64,000 nucleotides of DNA, taken from positions 1 through 64,000 of the forward strand of contig DKDJ01000002.1 of assembly GCA_002451795.1 (NCBI GenBank), written 5' to 3'. Each line of letters begins with the position of its first letter. Position 1 is the stretch's first letter. This document shows, one piece after another, positions 8,780-16,880 of this stretch. Both the position numbers and the translations under genes were made by a program. The notes under the pieces are model-generated. The model did no database searches. It saw only the letters and a program-made list of their open reading frames with translations, and was not told the origin of the DNA. This stretch comes from Bacteroidales bacterium UBA6851 (GTDB taxonomy: Bacteria; Bacteroidota; Bacteroidia; Bacteroidales; UBA932).

Positions 8780-10065
8780 TGAATACATTTGTATGTAAGC
8801 TTTTTAATTCAGACTCCTTTCATATAGATGGAGCAGAGGTCGTAAATCTGAATGACAACAAACAGTACAATTACACGTTTTGGAAATTGTCGAAGCAATT
8901 GTATAGTATACCATACGTATTTACGAAGGAAGCATTAGACCTATTCTATCTTTCACTCATGGTGTTTTATGCAGATAGAGTCGTACTTAGAAGTTCACAA
9001 CCAGATGGATGGACGAGACACATAGAAGTTTATATGCCTGTGGCAAATGTTGGTAAATGGAATGCAAATTCAGATTTACTGAAACAGATGCTTGATTTTT
9101 TGACAGGTGATGATTGGACGTTCCATTTCAGAGACAGAGTTTGTATAACCGATGACGAGGACAAATACAAGAAAGGAAAATATCATTTCAGACGTTCCAC
9201 TCGAAAGATAGATACCGATGTCTTTTGTATGTTGTCAGGAGGTCTTGACTCCTTTATTGGAGCAATAGACCTGTTGTCTTGCAATGTAAAGCCGATATTT
9301 GTAGGTAATTATAATGGAGGCAAGGGTGTCAGCGTTTATCAAAATAGAGTTATTGATGCCCTGCAAAAACATTTCAGAATCCCGTCAGAACGTTTCTATC
9401 AATTTTATGCAGCCCCCAAAAGCGGAAAAGAAGACACCACGAGGTCGCGTTCTTTATTGTTTTTCTCACACGCCATAATATTGGCTTCAGGTATGAAAAA
9501 GCCTGTGAAGTTGTATATTCCCGAAAACGGAGTTATCTCTATGAATATTCCTTTGACCGAACATCGAATGGGAAGTCTAAGCACTCGTACAACCCACCCG
9601 TATTTCATGGGAATGTTGCAAGATTTATTGAACGCATTGGAATTGAAAATCACAATTGTCAATCCATACCAATTCAAGACAAAGGGTGAAATGATGTTGG
9701 AGTGTATTGATTTTGACTTCTTGAAAAATAACTATCCGTTAACCATGTCGTGTTCGCATCCAGACTTGGGACGTTGGAAAAAAGAAACTGAATCAAGTCA
9801 TTGTGGCGTATGCTTACCATGTACTATAAGGCGAGCTGCTATAATGAAAGCAGGTTTGAAAGACGAATCGTTTTATCGTGACCCAGAATATAGGGATATT
9901 GAAGCGGAAACTAATTTGCGCTCTTACAAATTGGGATTGGCTCGGAAGAAAACTCCTATTTGGGCAATTCAAGAATCAGGACCGATAACACATCATCGAC
10001 AGGATTTTTCAGATTTGTATCAAAGAGGCTTGGCTGAATTAAAAGAATTTATTGATACACTATGA
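8776..10065 (+). CDS. qatC: QatC, QueC-like PP-loop enzyme of a Qat system
   Basis: A 429-residue protein with a QueC-like PP-loop ATP pyrophosphatase domain. The PP-loop is LSGGLDSFIG (about residues 153-162). Four cysteines, one in MSCSHPD near 325 and three in HCGVCLPC near 344-350, match the zinc site of QueC (7-cyano-7-deazaguanine synthase). An N-terminal extension of about 145 residues is not found in queuosine-pathway QueC. No queD, queE or folE genes lie nearby, so a housekeeping queuosine role is unlikely and the immune QatC role is favoured. It overlaps both neighbours by 4 nt (ATGA at each end), implying coupled translation. Confidence 0.88.
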   Translation: MMNTFVCKLFNSDSFHIDGAEVVNLNDNKQYNYTFWKLSKQLYSIPYVFTKEALDLFYLSLMVFYADRVVLRSSQPDGWTRHIEVYMPVANVGKWNANSDLLKQMLDFLTGDDWTFHFRDRVCITDDEDKYKKGKYHFRRSTRKIDTDVFCMLSGGLDSFIGAIDLLSCNVKPIFVGNYNGGKGVSVYQNRVIDALQKHFRIPSERFYQFYAAPKSGKEDTTRSRSLLFFSHAIILASGMKKPVKLYIPENGVISMNIPLTEHRMGSLSTRTTHPYFMGMLQDLLNALELKITIVNPYQFKTKGEMMLECIDFDFLKNNYPLTMSCSHPDLGRWKKETESSHCGVCLPCTIRRAAIMKAGLKDESFYRDPEYRDIEAETNLRSYKLGLARKKTPIWAIQESGPITHHRQDFSDLYQRGLAELKEFIDTL

Positions 10066-10760
10066 CGAAACAACTGTATGATACACATTTCCATTTAGAT
10101 TTGCAAAAAGACAAGCCTAAAGCTATAGAAACCATTACAAAAAATGGCATATACACCATAGCAATGACTAATCTCCCCGATTTGTATCAGAAAGAGGTTT
10201 CGTTATATGGACAAAAATATATACGCATAGCATTAGGGTTTCACCCTGAACTAATACATGAATATCCTAATAAAATCCCTGTAATGTGGAAGCATTTAGC
10301 AGAGGCGAGATACATAGGAGAAGTTGGATTGGATTTTACGGATAAGTCACATGCAAAAGAACAGATTGCGTTCTTTTCAGAGTTGATAGCAAGATGTAAG
10401 AATGACACCAACAAGATAATTTCAATTCATTCGAGAGGTGCTGAGACGGAAGTAGTAGACATCATTGGAACAGATTTCAAATTTACCCCAATACTTCATT
10501 GGTACTCTGGCACAATCGAAAATTTGAAAAAGGCCTGTAACAGAGGCTATTATTTCTCTGTAAACTCATCAATGATAAGAACGAAGAAATTCGCAAAAAT
10601 GATGGAGTGTATCCCGAATGATAAGTTATTATTGGAAACAGATAGTCCTTTTACATCAACAAGAATTTCTCATTTGGATAGTTTGAAAACGGTAAATGAA
10701 CTCTTGAATTCCTATAACATTAATTGTTGGGAGAACTTTCTGAAACTAATAGGTGCGTAG
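10062..10760 (+). CDS. qatD: QatD, TatD-like metal-dependent nuclease of a Qat system
   Basis: A 232-residue TatD-family amidohydrolase-fold protein, a little shorter than housekeeping TatD (about 260). All expected metal ligands are visible: DTHFHLD (residues 7-13), GEVGLD (E near 88), SIHSRGA (H near 126), LHWYSG (H near 145) and ETDSP (D near 192). TatD enzymes are DNA exonucleases or endonucleases, and in QatABCD this is the presumed nuclease. It follows qatC with a 4-nt overlap and is separated from the ThiC-like gene by only 11 nt. As an isolated gene it could be a generic TatD; the context decides. Confidence 0.87.
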   Translation: MTKQLYDTHFHLDLQKDKPKAIETITKNGIYTIAMTNLPDLYQKEVSLYGQKYIRIALGFHPELIHEYPNKIPVMWKHLAEARYIGEVGLDFTDKSHAKEQIAFFSELIARCKNDTNKIISIHSRGAETEVVDIIGTDFKFTPILHWYSGTIENLKKACNRGYYFSVNSSMIRTKKFAKMMECIPNDKLLLETDSPFTSTRISHLDSLKTVNELLNSYNINCWENFLKLIGA

Positions 10761-10771
10761 TAACAATAATT

Positions 10772-11797
10772 ATGGATATATCACAGAACAACATATATAT
10801 AAATTGTAATGTTGGAGCCAATACAATTACAGATTATCAAGGGGAAATAGAAAAGATAAAAGCAATTAAAGACTCTGGCGATATTCCAGATATGATGATG
10901 GATTTGAGTCTTGTCAAGCAGGATGTTCCTTTGTATAGAATTGTGCAAGATACATTAAATATTTATGTGGGTACTGTACTATCATATATTCCATTCACTA
11001 AACAAGACGGTCTGCAATGGCAAATGTGTAAGGAATATCTAATTCAGTTGGGTAAAGATGGCGTTTCTTTTGTAACAATTCATTTTACTGCAAATCTTGG
11101 TTTACTTGAATTAGCCCAAAACAGAAATATGCCGATGACAAGCAGAGGTGGTGGTATATGTCTTTATGACATGCAACTTAATAGGCGTAAGAAGAATCTA
11201 TTTCTAGAGCATATTGACGAGATAGTTGATATAGCATTGCAATATGATATAACTATCAGTTTGGGAATAACATTTCGTCCTGGAAACATATTCGATGCTT
11301 GTGATGAAGTTCATATAGCAGAAACAAAGCAACAGTTAGCTATTTTCAAGTATTTGAAAGGCAAGGGTGTCAAAATTATTGTTGAAAATATTGGACACAT
11401 ACCTATAGACAAGCTGGAGCAACATGCCAAACTATTAGGAAAGTTTGATGCCCCAATAATGCCTTTAGGACCTATACCAACAGACACCTCTATAGGTCAA
11501 GATCATATAAGTTCTGCTATAGGAGCCTCTTTTATGGCGTATTGGGGTGTAGCTAATATATTGAATTGCGTGACGAGAAATGAACATTTGACAGCAACTA
11601 TCGACAAAGACGTGATGATAGAGGCGATAAAAACAATGAAGATTGTAAGACAGACCATTCTGTTGGCGCAACATAATAGCGGTGCTATTGCTTTAGAGCA
11701 ACGAGTAGACAAGCAAAAAGAAATGAGACACTCATGTATGATATCAGATGAACATTGCAATAGATGTATGTCTGTTTGTCCATTAAGAATACTATGA
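10772..11797 (+). CDS. Short divergent ThiC-family (radical SAM) enzyme attached to the Qat operon
   Basis: A 341-residue protein that aligns by eye with the core of ThiC (4-amino-5-hydroxymethyl-2-methylpyrimidine phosphate synthase). Matches in order: NCNVGANTI, VGTVLSYIPF, GVSFVTIH, TSRGGG (near 122), SLGITFRPGNIFDACDE (163-179; ThiC has SLGDGLRPGS), VENIGHIPID (near 208) and LGPIPTDTSIGQDHISSAIG. Both histidines that bind metal in ThiC (in GHxP and DHxxSAIG) are kept. The C-terminus has cysteines 322, 329, 332 and 336, giving CX2CX3C where ThiC has CX2CX4C for its 4Fe-4S cluster. The N-terminal ThiC domain is missing. No thiamine genes lie nearby. It starts 11 nt after qatD and overlaps the next gene by 4 nt, so it behaves as a fifth Qat-operon gene. 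Substrate unknown. Confidence 0.78.
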   Translation: MDISQNNIYINCNVGANTITDYQGEIEKIKAIKDSGDIPDMMMDLSLVKQDVPLYRIVQDTLNIYVGTVLSYIPFTKQDGLQWQMCKEYLIQLGKDGVSFVTIHFTANLGLLELAQNRNMPMTSRGGGICLYDMQLNRRKKNLFLEHIDEIVDIALQYDITISLGITFRPGNIFDACDEVHIAETKQQLAIFKYLKGKGVKIIVENIGHIPIDKLEQHAKLLGKFDAPIMPLGPIPTDTSIGQDHISSAIGASFMAYWGVANILNCVTRNEHLTATIDKDVMIEAIKTMKIVRQTILLAQHNSGAIALEQRVDKQKEMRHSCMISDEHCNRCMSVCPLRIL

Positions 11798-12936
11798 TAG
11801 AAATAGGACGATTTGGAGATTTCAATGATTCAAGGAAACAAGAGTCTGTAGCATTCCCTTATGCAAATGATATGGATGCTGATACAGTTAAACTGTATGA
11901 GAAAACATTTTCATCCACTTATCCCAAAATATACAAACTGCTAACGGAAACTACAGCTTTCTATGAACAGCATTTCGGTGAAATGATTGCCAAGGTAGCG
12001 CGTGAGAAAAGACGGATGGAATTTGAAACACCCAACAGGGTTCGATTAACCAACGAATATGAGTTAGAAAATACTGAAGCACTTAAAAATGGGGAGTATT
12101 ATTTGTTTAATACACGTGATCGTTTGAGTTGGTTGACAATATTCACTGATGAAAAACAGGTTGCCGTTGTTGCTCGCAAACGAGTAATGGAATTATTACG
12201 GAATTGCCTGAAAACTGAACTAGAAAGATTGGCATCACAAATAAAGAAGTCGCAAGAAGATTTGGTTGAATATCTTTATGAAATGTCTGATGGAAAACCA
12301 TGTTTTATCTCGTGTAATAGTAATGTAAAATCTATAAGACTTAGCTACTATGATTCTGTGTTAAGCGACAAAAACAAGGCGACAAATAAAGGAAACAAAT
12401 GCCTTCAACCAATATTGGAAAAAAGTATAACGTATATGTACAGACCATTGGCACCGATATCCAACTGTTGGTTTTACGTAAAATCTCCGAAAGATTTTAA
12501 TATCTCTATTGTAGATGATAGTAAAAGAGCTAATATAGAGAGGCAATCAAGTCAAGACTTTGAAGTGCAATCAATGGTGATAAAAGGCTCTAAAGAGAGA
12601 CAAATAGTAAGATTTGATATATATGTTAAAGTCCCTGTTGGCCTGAAATGGTGGTATGTCTCTATCTATTGGGTATCAATAATAGCAATAGTGTTTGCCT
12701 TATTCCTAATTGCTATGCATTTGTGGGTAGATGCCAGCAATGATTCTTGGTGGAATGTCATGATAAAAAATGCAGGAAAAGGATGGTATGCTATCGTTGC
12801 CGCCTTGATAACAACCCGTGGTTGGATGATGCATGAATCTCATGCTTTCAATTTCTTATCAAAGAGTTATACGATATTTGTCATCTTGCTTTTGGTTGAA
12901 GCATTCGTAATGGCAGGATTAAACTTTAGTAAATGA
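11794..12936 (+). CDS. Membrane-anchored protein of unknown function, last gene of the extended Qat operon
   Basis: A 380-residue protein (start ATG 11794, overlapping the previous stop as ATGA). Residues 1 to about 282 are soluble and rich in charged helices, with a KRVMELLRNCLKTELERLA segment of coiled-coil character. Three C-terminal hydrophobic stretches follow: WWYVSIYWVSIIAIVFALFL (about 286-311), a short WYAIVAALITT (about 331-342) and SYTIFVILLLVEAFVMAG (about 357-376). I do not recognise the family. An N-terminal sensing or binding domain on a membrane anchor is a layout often seen in bacterial immune effectors, but nothing catalytic is visible. Position and overlap tie it to the ThiC-like gene. 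Confidence 0.7.
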   Translation: MIEIGRFGDFNDSRKQESVAFPYANDMDADTVKLYEKTFSSTYPKIYKLLTETTAFYEQHFGEMIAKVAREKRRMEFETPNRVRLTNEYELENTEALKNGEYYLFNTRDRLSWLTIFTDEKQVAVVARKRVMELLRNCLKTELERLASQIKKSQEDLVEYLYEMSDGKPCFISCNSNVKSIRLSYYDSVLSDKNKATNKGNKCLQPILEKSITYMYRPLAPISNCWFYVKSPKDFNISIVDDSKRANIERQSSQDFEVQSMVIKGSKERQIVRFDIYVKVPVGLKWWYVSIYWVSIIAIVFALFLIAMHLWVDASNDSWWNVMIKNAGKGWYAIVAALITTRGWMMHESHAFNFLSKSYTIFVILLLVEAFVMAGLNFSK

Positions 12937-12964
12937 ATTTTAATTTGAATAAATAAAATAAACT

Positions 12965-14251
12965 ATGTCAGAAGAAAGGAAAACAATTTATCTCTGCCTT
13001 GCCCATATGAGTGAGGCTGGTTTGGAACAGAAATATGTAAAAGAGGCATTTGATACCAACTGGGTAGTGCCTATGGGACCGAATGTAAATGCATTCGAGA
13101 AAGACTTGGAGACTTTTGCAAACAGCAAGAGTGATGGAACGGAACCACTTGACCGCAAGGTGGTGTGCTTGTCAGCTGGTACAGCGGCAGTACACTTGGC
13201 TTTGATAGGCTGTGGTGTAAAGGCTGGTGATGAAGTATTGGTGCAGAGTTTCACATTCTGTGCTTCTTCTCATCCTATCACTTATCTCGGAGCAAAACCT
13301 GTGTTCGTAGGTTCTGAGGGTGAAACATGGAACATGGATCCAGTGTTGTTGGAGAAGGCTATACTTGACCGCAAGGAGAAGACAGGTAAGCTGCCTAAGG
13401 CTATAGTACCTGTAGCTCTGTATGGTATGCCTTACCGTATCGACGAGATTATGGCTATTGCTGATAAGTATGGTATACCTGTTGTGGAGGATGCTGCGGA
13501 AGGTATGGGATCACGCTTCAATGGTCAGGTACTTGGCACATTCGGCAAGTATGGTGTATTGTCATTTAATGGTAATAAGATGATTACGACGTCGGGCGGT
13601 GGCGCATTGATTTGCCGTGATGCAGAAGATGCAAATAATATTATGTGGTATGCTACACAAGCTCGCGACGCTTATCCTTATTATCAACATACAGCCATTG
13701 GCTACAACTACCGTATGAGCAATGTGTGTGCAGGTATCGGTCGTGGACAGATGACAGTGCTTAACGACCACATCGCCCACCACAAGCACGTACAGGCTCT
13801 ATATGAGGAGCTGCTGAAAGATGTACCAGGCGTGCATATGCATAAGCAGCCTGCTGACCAGCGCTTCGATGCAAACTTTTGGCTTTGCGCTGCGACACTT
13901 GACAAGGATGTGAAGATACAAGGTCAAGAAAATGCCTATAAGGAAGTTATCAAAACGGCTGTGGGCGGTGCTGCAGGTGTAATCCACGCAGTTGACTCTG
14001 CCGTGACGGATTGTCAACCCAACGAGAATGTGGAGGCTTTGCGTGTATTCATGTTGGGCAAGAAGATTGAGTGCCGCCCGGTATGGAAGCCGATGCACAA
14101 ACAACCCGTGTATGAGGGTGCTCCAGTATATACCAATGGTATTGAAGAAGAACTCTTCAAGGTAGGCTTCTGTCTGCCAGCAGGTCCATATGTGACAGAC
14201 GATGATGTACGATATATTGTGGAAAGTATCAAGGAAGCGATTGTAAAATAA
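12965..14251 (+). CDS. DegT/DnrJ/EryC1/StrS-family sugar aminotransferase
   Basis: A 428-residue PLP-dependent aminotransferase acting on a nucleotide-linked keto-sugar during capsule sugar synthesis. Visible features are the PLP-phosphate region SAGTAAVHLAL (near 60), DEVLVQSFTFCASSHP, VVEDAAEGMGSRFNG (the aspartate that contacts the PLP nitrogen), and SFNGNKMITTSGGGAL with the Schiff-base lysine (near 203). It is the PglE type that usually follows a PglC-like transferase in Bacteroidota loci. Here the two are parted by the Qat block, with only 28 nt between that block and this gene. A hairpin just downstream ends the operon. Confidence 0.93.
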   Translation: MSEERKTIYLCLAHMSEAGLEQKYVKEAFDTNWVVPMGPNVNAFEKDLETFANSKSDGTEPLDRKVVCLSAGTAAVHLALIGCGVKAGDEVLVQSFTFCASSHPITYLGAKPVFVGSEGETWNMDPVLLEKAILDRKEKTGKLPKAIVPVALYGMPYRIDEIMAIADKYGIPVVEDAAEGMGSRFNGQVLGTFGKYGVLSFNGNKMITTSGGGALICRDAEDANNIMWYATQARDAYPYYQHTAIGYNYRMSNVCAGIGRGQMTVLNDHIAHHKHVQALYEELLKDVPGVHMHKQPADQRFDANFWLCAATLDKDVKIQGQENAYKEVIKTAVGGAAGVIHAVDSAVTDCQPNENVEALRVFMLGKKIECRPVWKPMHKQPVYEGAPVYTNGIEEELFKVGFCLPAGPYVTDDDVRYIVESIKEAIVK

Positions 14252-14257
14252 AAAGTA

Positions 14258-14306
14258 AATGGGCAGTTAGTGGATGTTGAACATTAATATCCATTAATTG
14301 CCCATT
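14258..14306 (+). terminator. Stem-loop at the end of the capsule/Qat operon
   Basis: Arms 14258-14275 and 14289-14306 form an 18-bp stem with two G-T pairs and a 13-nt loop, 7 nt after the aminotransferase stop. The tract after it is only moderately T-rich, so termination may not be purely intrinsic. Confidence 0.6.
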
Positions 14307-14310
14307 AATA

Positions 14311-14890
14311 GTTCGTTAATTTTATAAGTTTTACGTCGCGGCGCGAACGCCGTAGAACAATAGTTCTTTGAAATCAGTGTTATTTATCTTCAAGTTTGGC
14401 CTGTTTCCAAACATGGGGAATAATCGTTCGGCCATTGCCTCATTGTGCAGCAGCACTTTGACATCACCGACCGAAAGAGGGGTGCTGTATTGAGCTCCGA
14501 ACTGTCTCGCAAAGTTGATTGCGGAGAGCGACATGTTAAAGGCGAAGTCCAGGGTGTCGCTATCCCTTGACTGTTCAGCCCGGTAACGAAACTCTCTTTG
14601 GAGAAGGAAGCGGATTACTGGGTAAATTTGGAAAACAACATGTGCTTCTCGAAGCAACCGGAAATAGTAAGCATAGGTGTTATGAGATTCCTCAAAGTGG
14701 AGGACATCTACATGGAAATGCATTCCGATGCCAGAATAAGATACCGACGGCAAGCGGTTTATTCTGAGTGAAAGTCAAAATACCCATGAATATGAAAAGC
14801 AATATGACGTGTATTATGGCGGAGAGAACTCACCGATAGTGAAGAGGCGAGCGAATATATTTCTGTAGGATAGAAACGTTGTGAATATTC
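14311..14890. other. Accessory patch with probable gene relics
   Basis: No intact gene is convincing in these 580 bases. On the - strand, 14331-14753 is open for 140 codons and ends with a plausible peptide (MFGNRPNLKINNTDFKELL), but its first half looks like a shadow of a + strand frame. On the + strand, an open segment ending at 14769 (VSIGVMRFLKVEDIYMEMH) and another ending near 14870 (THEYEKQYDVYYGGENS) look like frame-broken pieces of one old gene. I recognise none of them. The patch probably marks decay at the border between the capsule locus and the next module. Confidence 0.35.
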
Positions 14891-14940
14891 AAAGGCGGAT
14901 GCGCAAGATGGAGAGTCTTGGGCATCCGCCTTTGAGCTTT
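14891..14940. terminator. Strong stem-loop terminator for the DUF4143 ATPase gene
   Basis: Arms 14891-14902 (AAAGGCGGATGC) and 14922-14933 (GCATCCGCCTTT) are a perfect 12-bp stem with a 19-nt loop, starting immediately after the ATPase gene's - strand stop. Flanking A and T runs let it work in either direction. Confidence 0.75.
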
Positions 14941-14942
14941 TA

Positions 14943-16217
14943 TTACGGCCTAAGTAAATTGATAGGTGCGACATATACCCCATCTTCACGCTGATAGGCA
15001 CCACCTACAGCTGTGAGTACCATTAAAAATGAAGGGGCTTGTTCTTCACTCTTTTTAATGATTTTATTCTGCAGCGTCTTTAGAGAATTCGCTCCATATT
15101 CAATCAAATCGTCCCCTCCAAGTTTGATTTCTACAGCTCCCCATCTTCCGTCTTCAAGATGAAGGACAGCATCACATTCCAATCCTGCATTATCACGATA
15201 ATGAGATACCGTGCCACCTATGGAATTAGCATATATAGACAAATCCCTTACTGCAAAATCTTCAAAGAAAAGCCCAAAACTTTCCAGGTCACGCATAAGG
15301 TCTTTGGAACTGACACCTAAAGAACGGCAGGCGATAGATGTGTCTATGAAGTGTCGTGTCGGAGTGCTCCTTATGGAAGTCTTTGAACGTATATTGGGAT
15401 TCCATGCCGGCAGATCTTCAAGCACATAAAGGTCTTTCAATGCCTCCATGTAATCATCAAAAGTCTTTGGATCCATCGTCCGCTCATTGCTTTGGCGTAC
15501 ATCCGCTATAATGGTTGAGAGAGCAGCCTCCGTTGAAATATGCCGTGCATAACTTCTCAATATCATCCTTAGCACATCCGGGCGTTTGTTTCTGAATCTC
15601 TCATTCTCGCAGTCCTCAAATACGAACAAGCCATTATAATAGTTTTTGGTTATTTCCACAGCAATATCCTTTGGTGCCTGTACGGATATAGGCCAACCAC
15701 CACGACACATAAGGAAAGCAATGTCATCGAGGGTCATTTCCGTGTTCATATCCCAAGGGTAATCCCCTTTTTTATCAAACAAATCCATCAAGGATATTGT
15801 CCCCTTAGATTCTTTTGATTCCCATAGGCTCATCGGACGCATCTTTACGGGTGCAATCCTACCTGCTCCACTATGATGGACCTCTGTTTTGTCCGCAGGA
15901 GTGGAACTGCCTGTAAGAATATATTTCCCGAACTGATAGTCAAAATCCAAATCATCTTTCACTTGGTTCCAAATATCAGGAGCTTTCTGCCATTCATCTA
16001 TAAGCCTTGGCTTTTCGCCATTAAGCACTCCCCTTGGGTTCATACGTGCCATTGTGATAGACTGCTTGGTGTTCAGCTTTACAAAACTTTTTTGATAAAG
16101 CATACAAGTCGTGGTCTTGCCACAGAATTTCGGACCTGCCACAACAACCGCCCCGGAAGTTTTTAACTTCAATTCTATCTCTTTTTCTACAAGTCTAGTG
16201 TAATACATAAGATGCAT
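14943..16217 (-). CDS. AAA_14 / DUF4143 ATPase
   Basis: A 424-residue ATP-binding protein of the AAA_14 plus DUF4143 type, common as stand-alone accessory genes in Bacteroidota. The P-loop is GPKFCGKTTT near residue 35. RLIDEWQKAPDIWNQVKD holds Walker B, YILTGSS is the sensor, and RMRPMSLWES-type residues (here KMRPMSLWES) follow. The C-terminal DUF4143 half ends with an AVEIKLGG-like strand (WGAVEIKLGGDDLIEYG), similar to a PD-(D/E)XK core. Molecular function is not established. The -7 box TAACTTTG lies at 16236-16243 on the - strand, so ATG 16217 (or 16208) is preferred over in-frame codons further upstream. Part of its start region is duplicated beyond hipA. Confidence 0.85.
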   Translation of the reverse strand: MHLMYYTRLVEKEIELKLKTSGAVVVAGPKFCGKTTTCMLYQKSFVKLNTKQSITMARMNPRGVLNGEKPRLIDEWQKAPDIWNQVKDDLDFDYQFGKYILTGSSTPADKTEVHHSGAGRIAPVKMRPMSLWESKESKGTISLMDLFDKKGDYPWDMNTEMTLDDIAFLMCRGGWPISVQAPKDIAVEITKNYYNGLFVFEDCENERFRNKRPDVLRMILRSYARHISTEAALSTIIADVRQSNERTMDPKTFDDYMEALKDLYVLEDLPAWNPNIRSKTSIRSTPTRHFIDTSIACRSLGVSSKDLMRDLESFGLFFEDFAVRDLSIYANSIGGTVSHYRDNAGLECDAVLHLEDGRWGAVEIKLGGDDLIEYGANSLKTLQNKIIKKSEEQAPSFLMVLTAVGGAYQREDGVYVAPINLLRP

Positions 16218-16244
16218 AATTATGGTTTTCTTCTGCAAAGTTAC
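16189..16244. repeat. 56-bp direct repeat, copy 1 (promoter and start of the ATPase gene)
   Basis: This copy matches 18385-18440 nearly base for base, with a few differences in the middle. It begins with an identical 27-bp block (16189-16215) and ends with a second identical block, TTCTTCTGCAAAGTTAC. It contains the - strand -7 box TAACTTTG and the first codons of the ATPase gene. Confidence 0.9.
16236..16243 (-). promoter_or_regulatory. -7 box of the ATPase gene promoter
   Basis: TAACTTTG on the - strand matches the Bacteroidota -7 consensus TAnnTTTG and lies 19 nt upstream of ATG 16217. Confidence 0.6.
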
Positions 16245-16562
16245 AAAATTCCCATAATTTTCAGTTGCAAATTCCCAAGGTTTTCAATATGGAATTCCTG
16301 AATTTTTCAATTTTCACTTGCCACAAAAAAGTTGTGTTCAAATCCACTTTGGAGGAAATCTATGTTATTATCTACAGGTGAGAAAATGGATTCTTAAAGT
16401 TTCTCGTTTACAGAATTGTTGTTCATCACAAAAACAATGTCTGCAATTTGGTGGTCTCGATATTTATATATACCTTTGTGTTCATAATCTTCATTATACT
16501 GAATTTTATATAATAATAAATGTGATAACTATCATTATAGTAATAATTAAAAGCGTAGAATA
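16245..16562. other. Divergent intergenic region between the ATPase gene and hipB
   Basis: These 318 A+T-rich bases separate two divergent genes. Apart from the flanking -7 boxes there is no gene I can support. Short open frames here lack family features. Confidence 0.5.
16471..16478 (+). promoter_or_regulatory. -7 box of the hipBA promoter
   Basis: TACCTTTG matches TAnnTTTG. It lies 84 nt before the hipB start, leaving a leader where HipB could bind for autoregulation. Confidence 0.55.
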
Positions 16563-16871
16563 ATGGCCGATTTTTATGAATATTCAATACCTGAACTTGT
16601 GCGCTTGCTTGGTTCGCGTTTCAAGGAGTACAGAATGCGTTGTAATCTCACACAAAAAGAAGTTGCAGAGCAATCTGGCATAGGATTGACTACAATCCAT
16701 AAGTTTGAGAACGGGACAGCAGGCAATGTTTCGTTGGCTACATTCATTCTTTTACTGAAGGTTGTCGGTCAGATTAACGCATTGGATGATTTGCTTCCAG
16801 AACTGCCAGAGTCGCCCTATCTGATGCGTAAGAATGAAAGGAAGGCACAACGTATTCGCCACACTAAATAA
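16563..16871 (+). CDS. HipB-like XRE-family antitoxin
   Basis: A 102-residue protein with one helix-turn-helix of the XRE/Cro type: LGSRFKEYRMRCNLTQKEVA, then QSGIGLTTIHKFENG, the usual recognition helix and turn. In HipBA modules the antitoxin binds HipA and represses its own promoter. The gene ends 9 nt before hipA and shares its promoter. The basic C-terminus (RKNERKAQRIRHTK) could be the flexible tail that contacts HipA. Confidence 0.85.
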   Translation: MADFYEYSIPELVRLLGSRFKEYRMRCNLTQKEVAEQSGIGLTTIHKFENGTAGNVSLATFILLLKVVGQINALDDLLPELPESPYLMRKNERKAQRIRHTK

Positions 16872-16880
16872 CAGATCTGT

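Noticed and set aside
8776..10065. Reading qatC as housekeeping queuosine synthase QueC
   Set aside because: It has a long extra N-terminal domain, and no queuosine-pathway genes are nearby; gene order matches QatABCD.
10772..11797. Reading the ThiC-like gene as thiamine biosynthesis thiC
   Set aside because: The N-terminal domain is missing, the cysteine motif is altered, and no thiamine genes or TPP riboswitch are visible.
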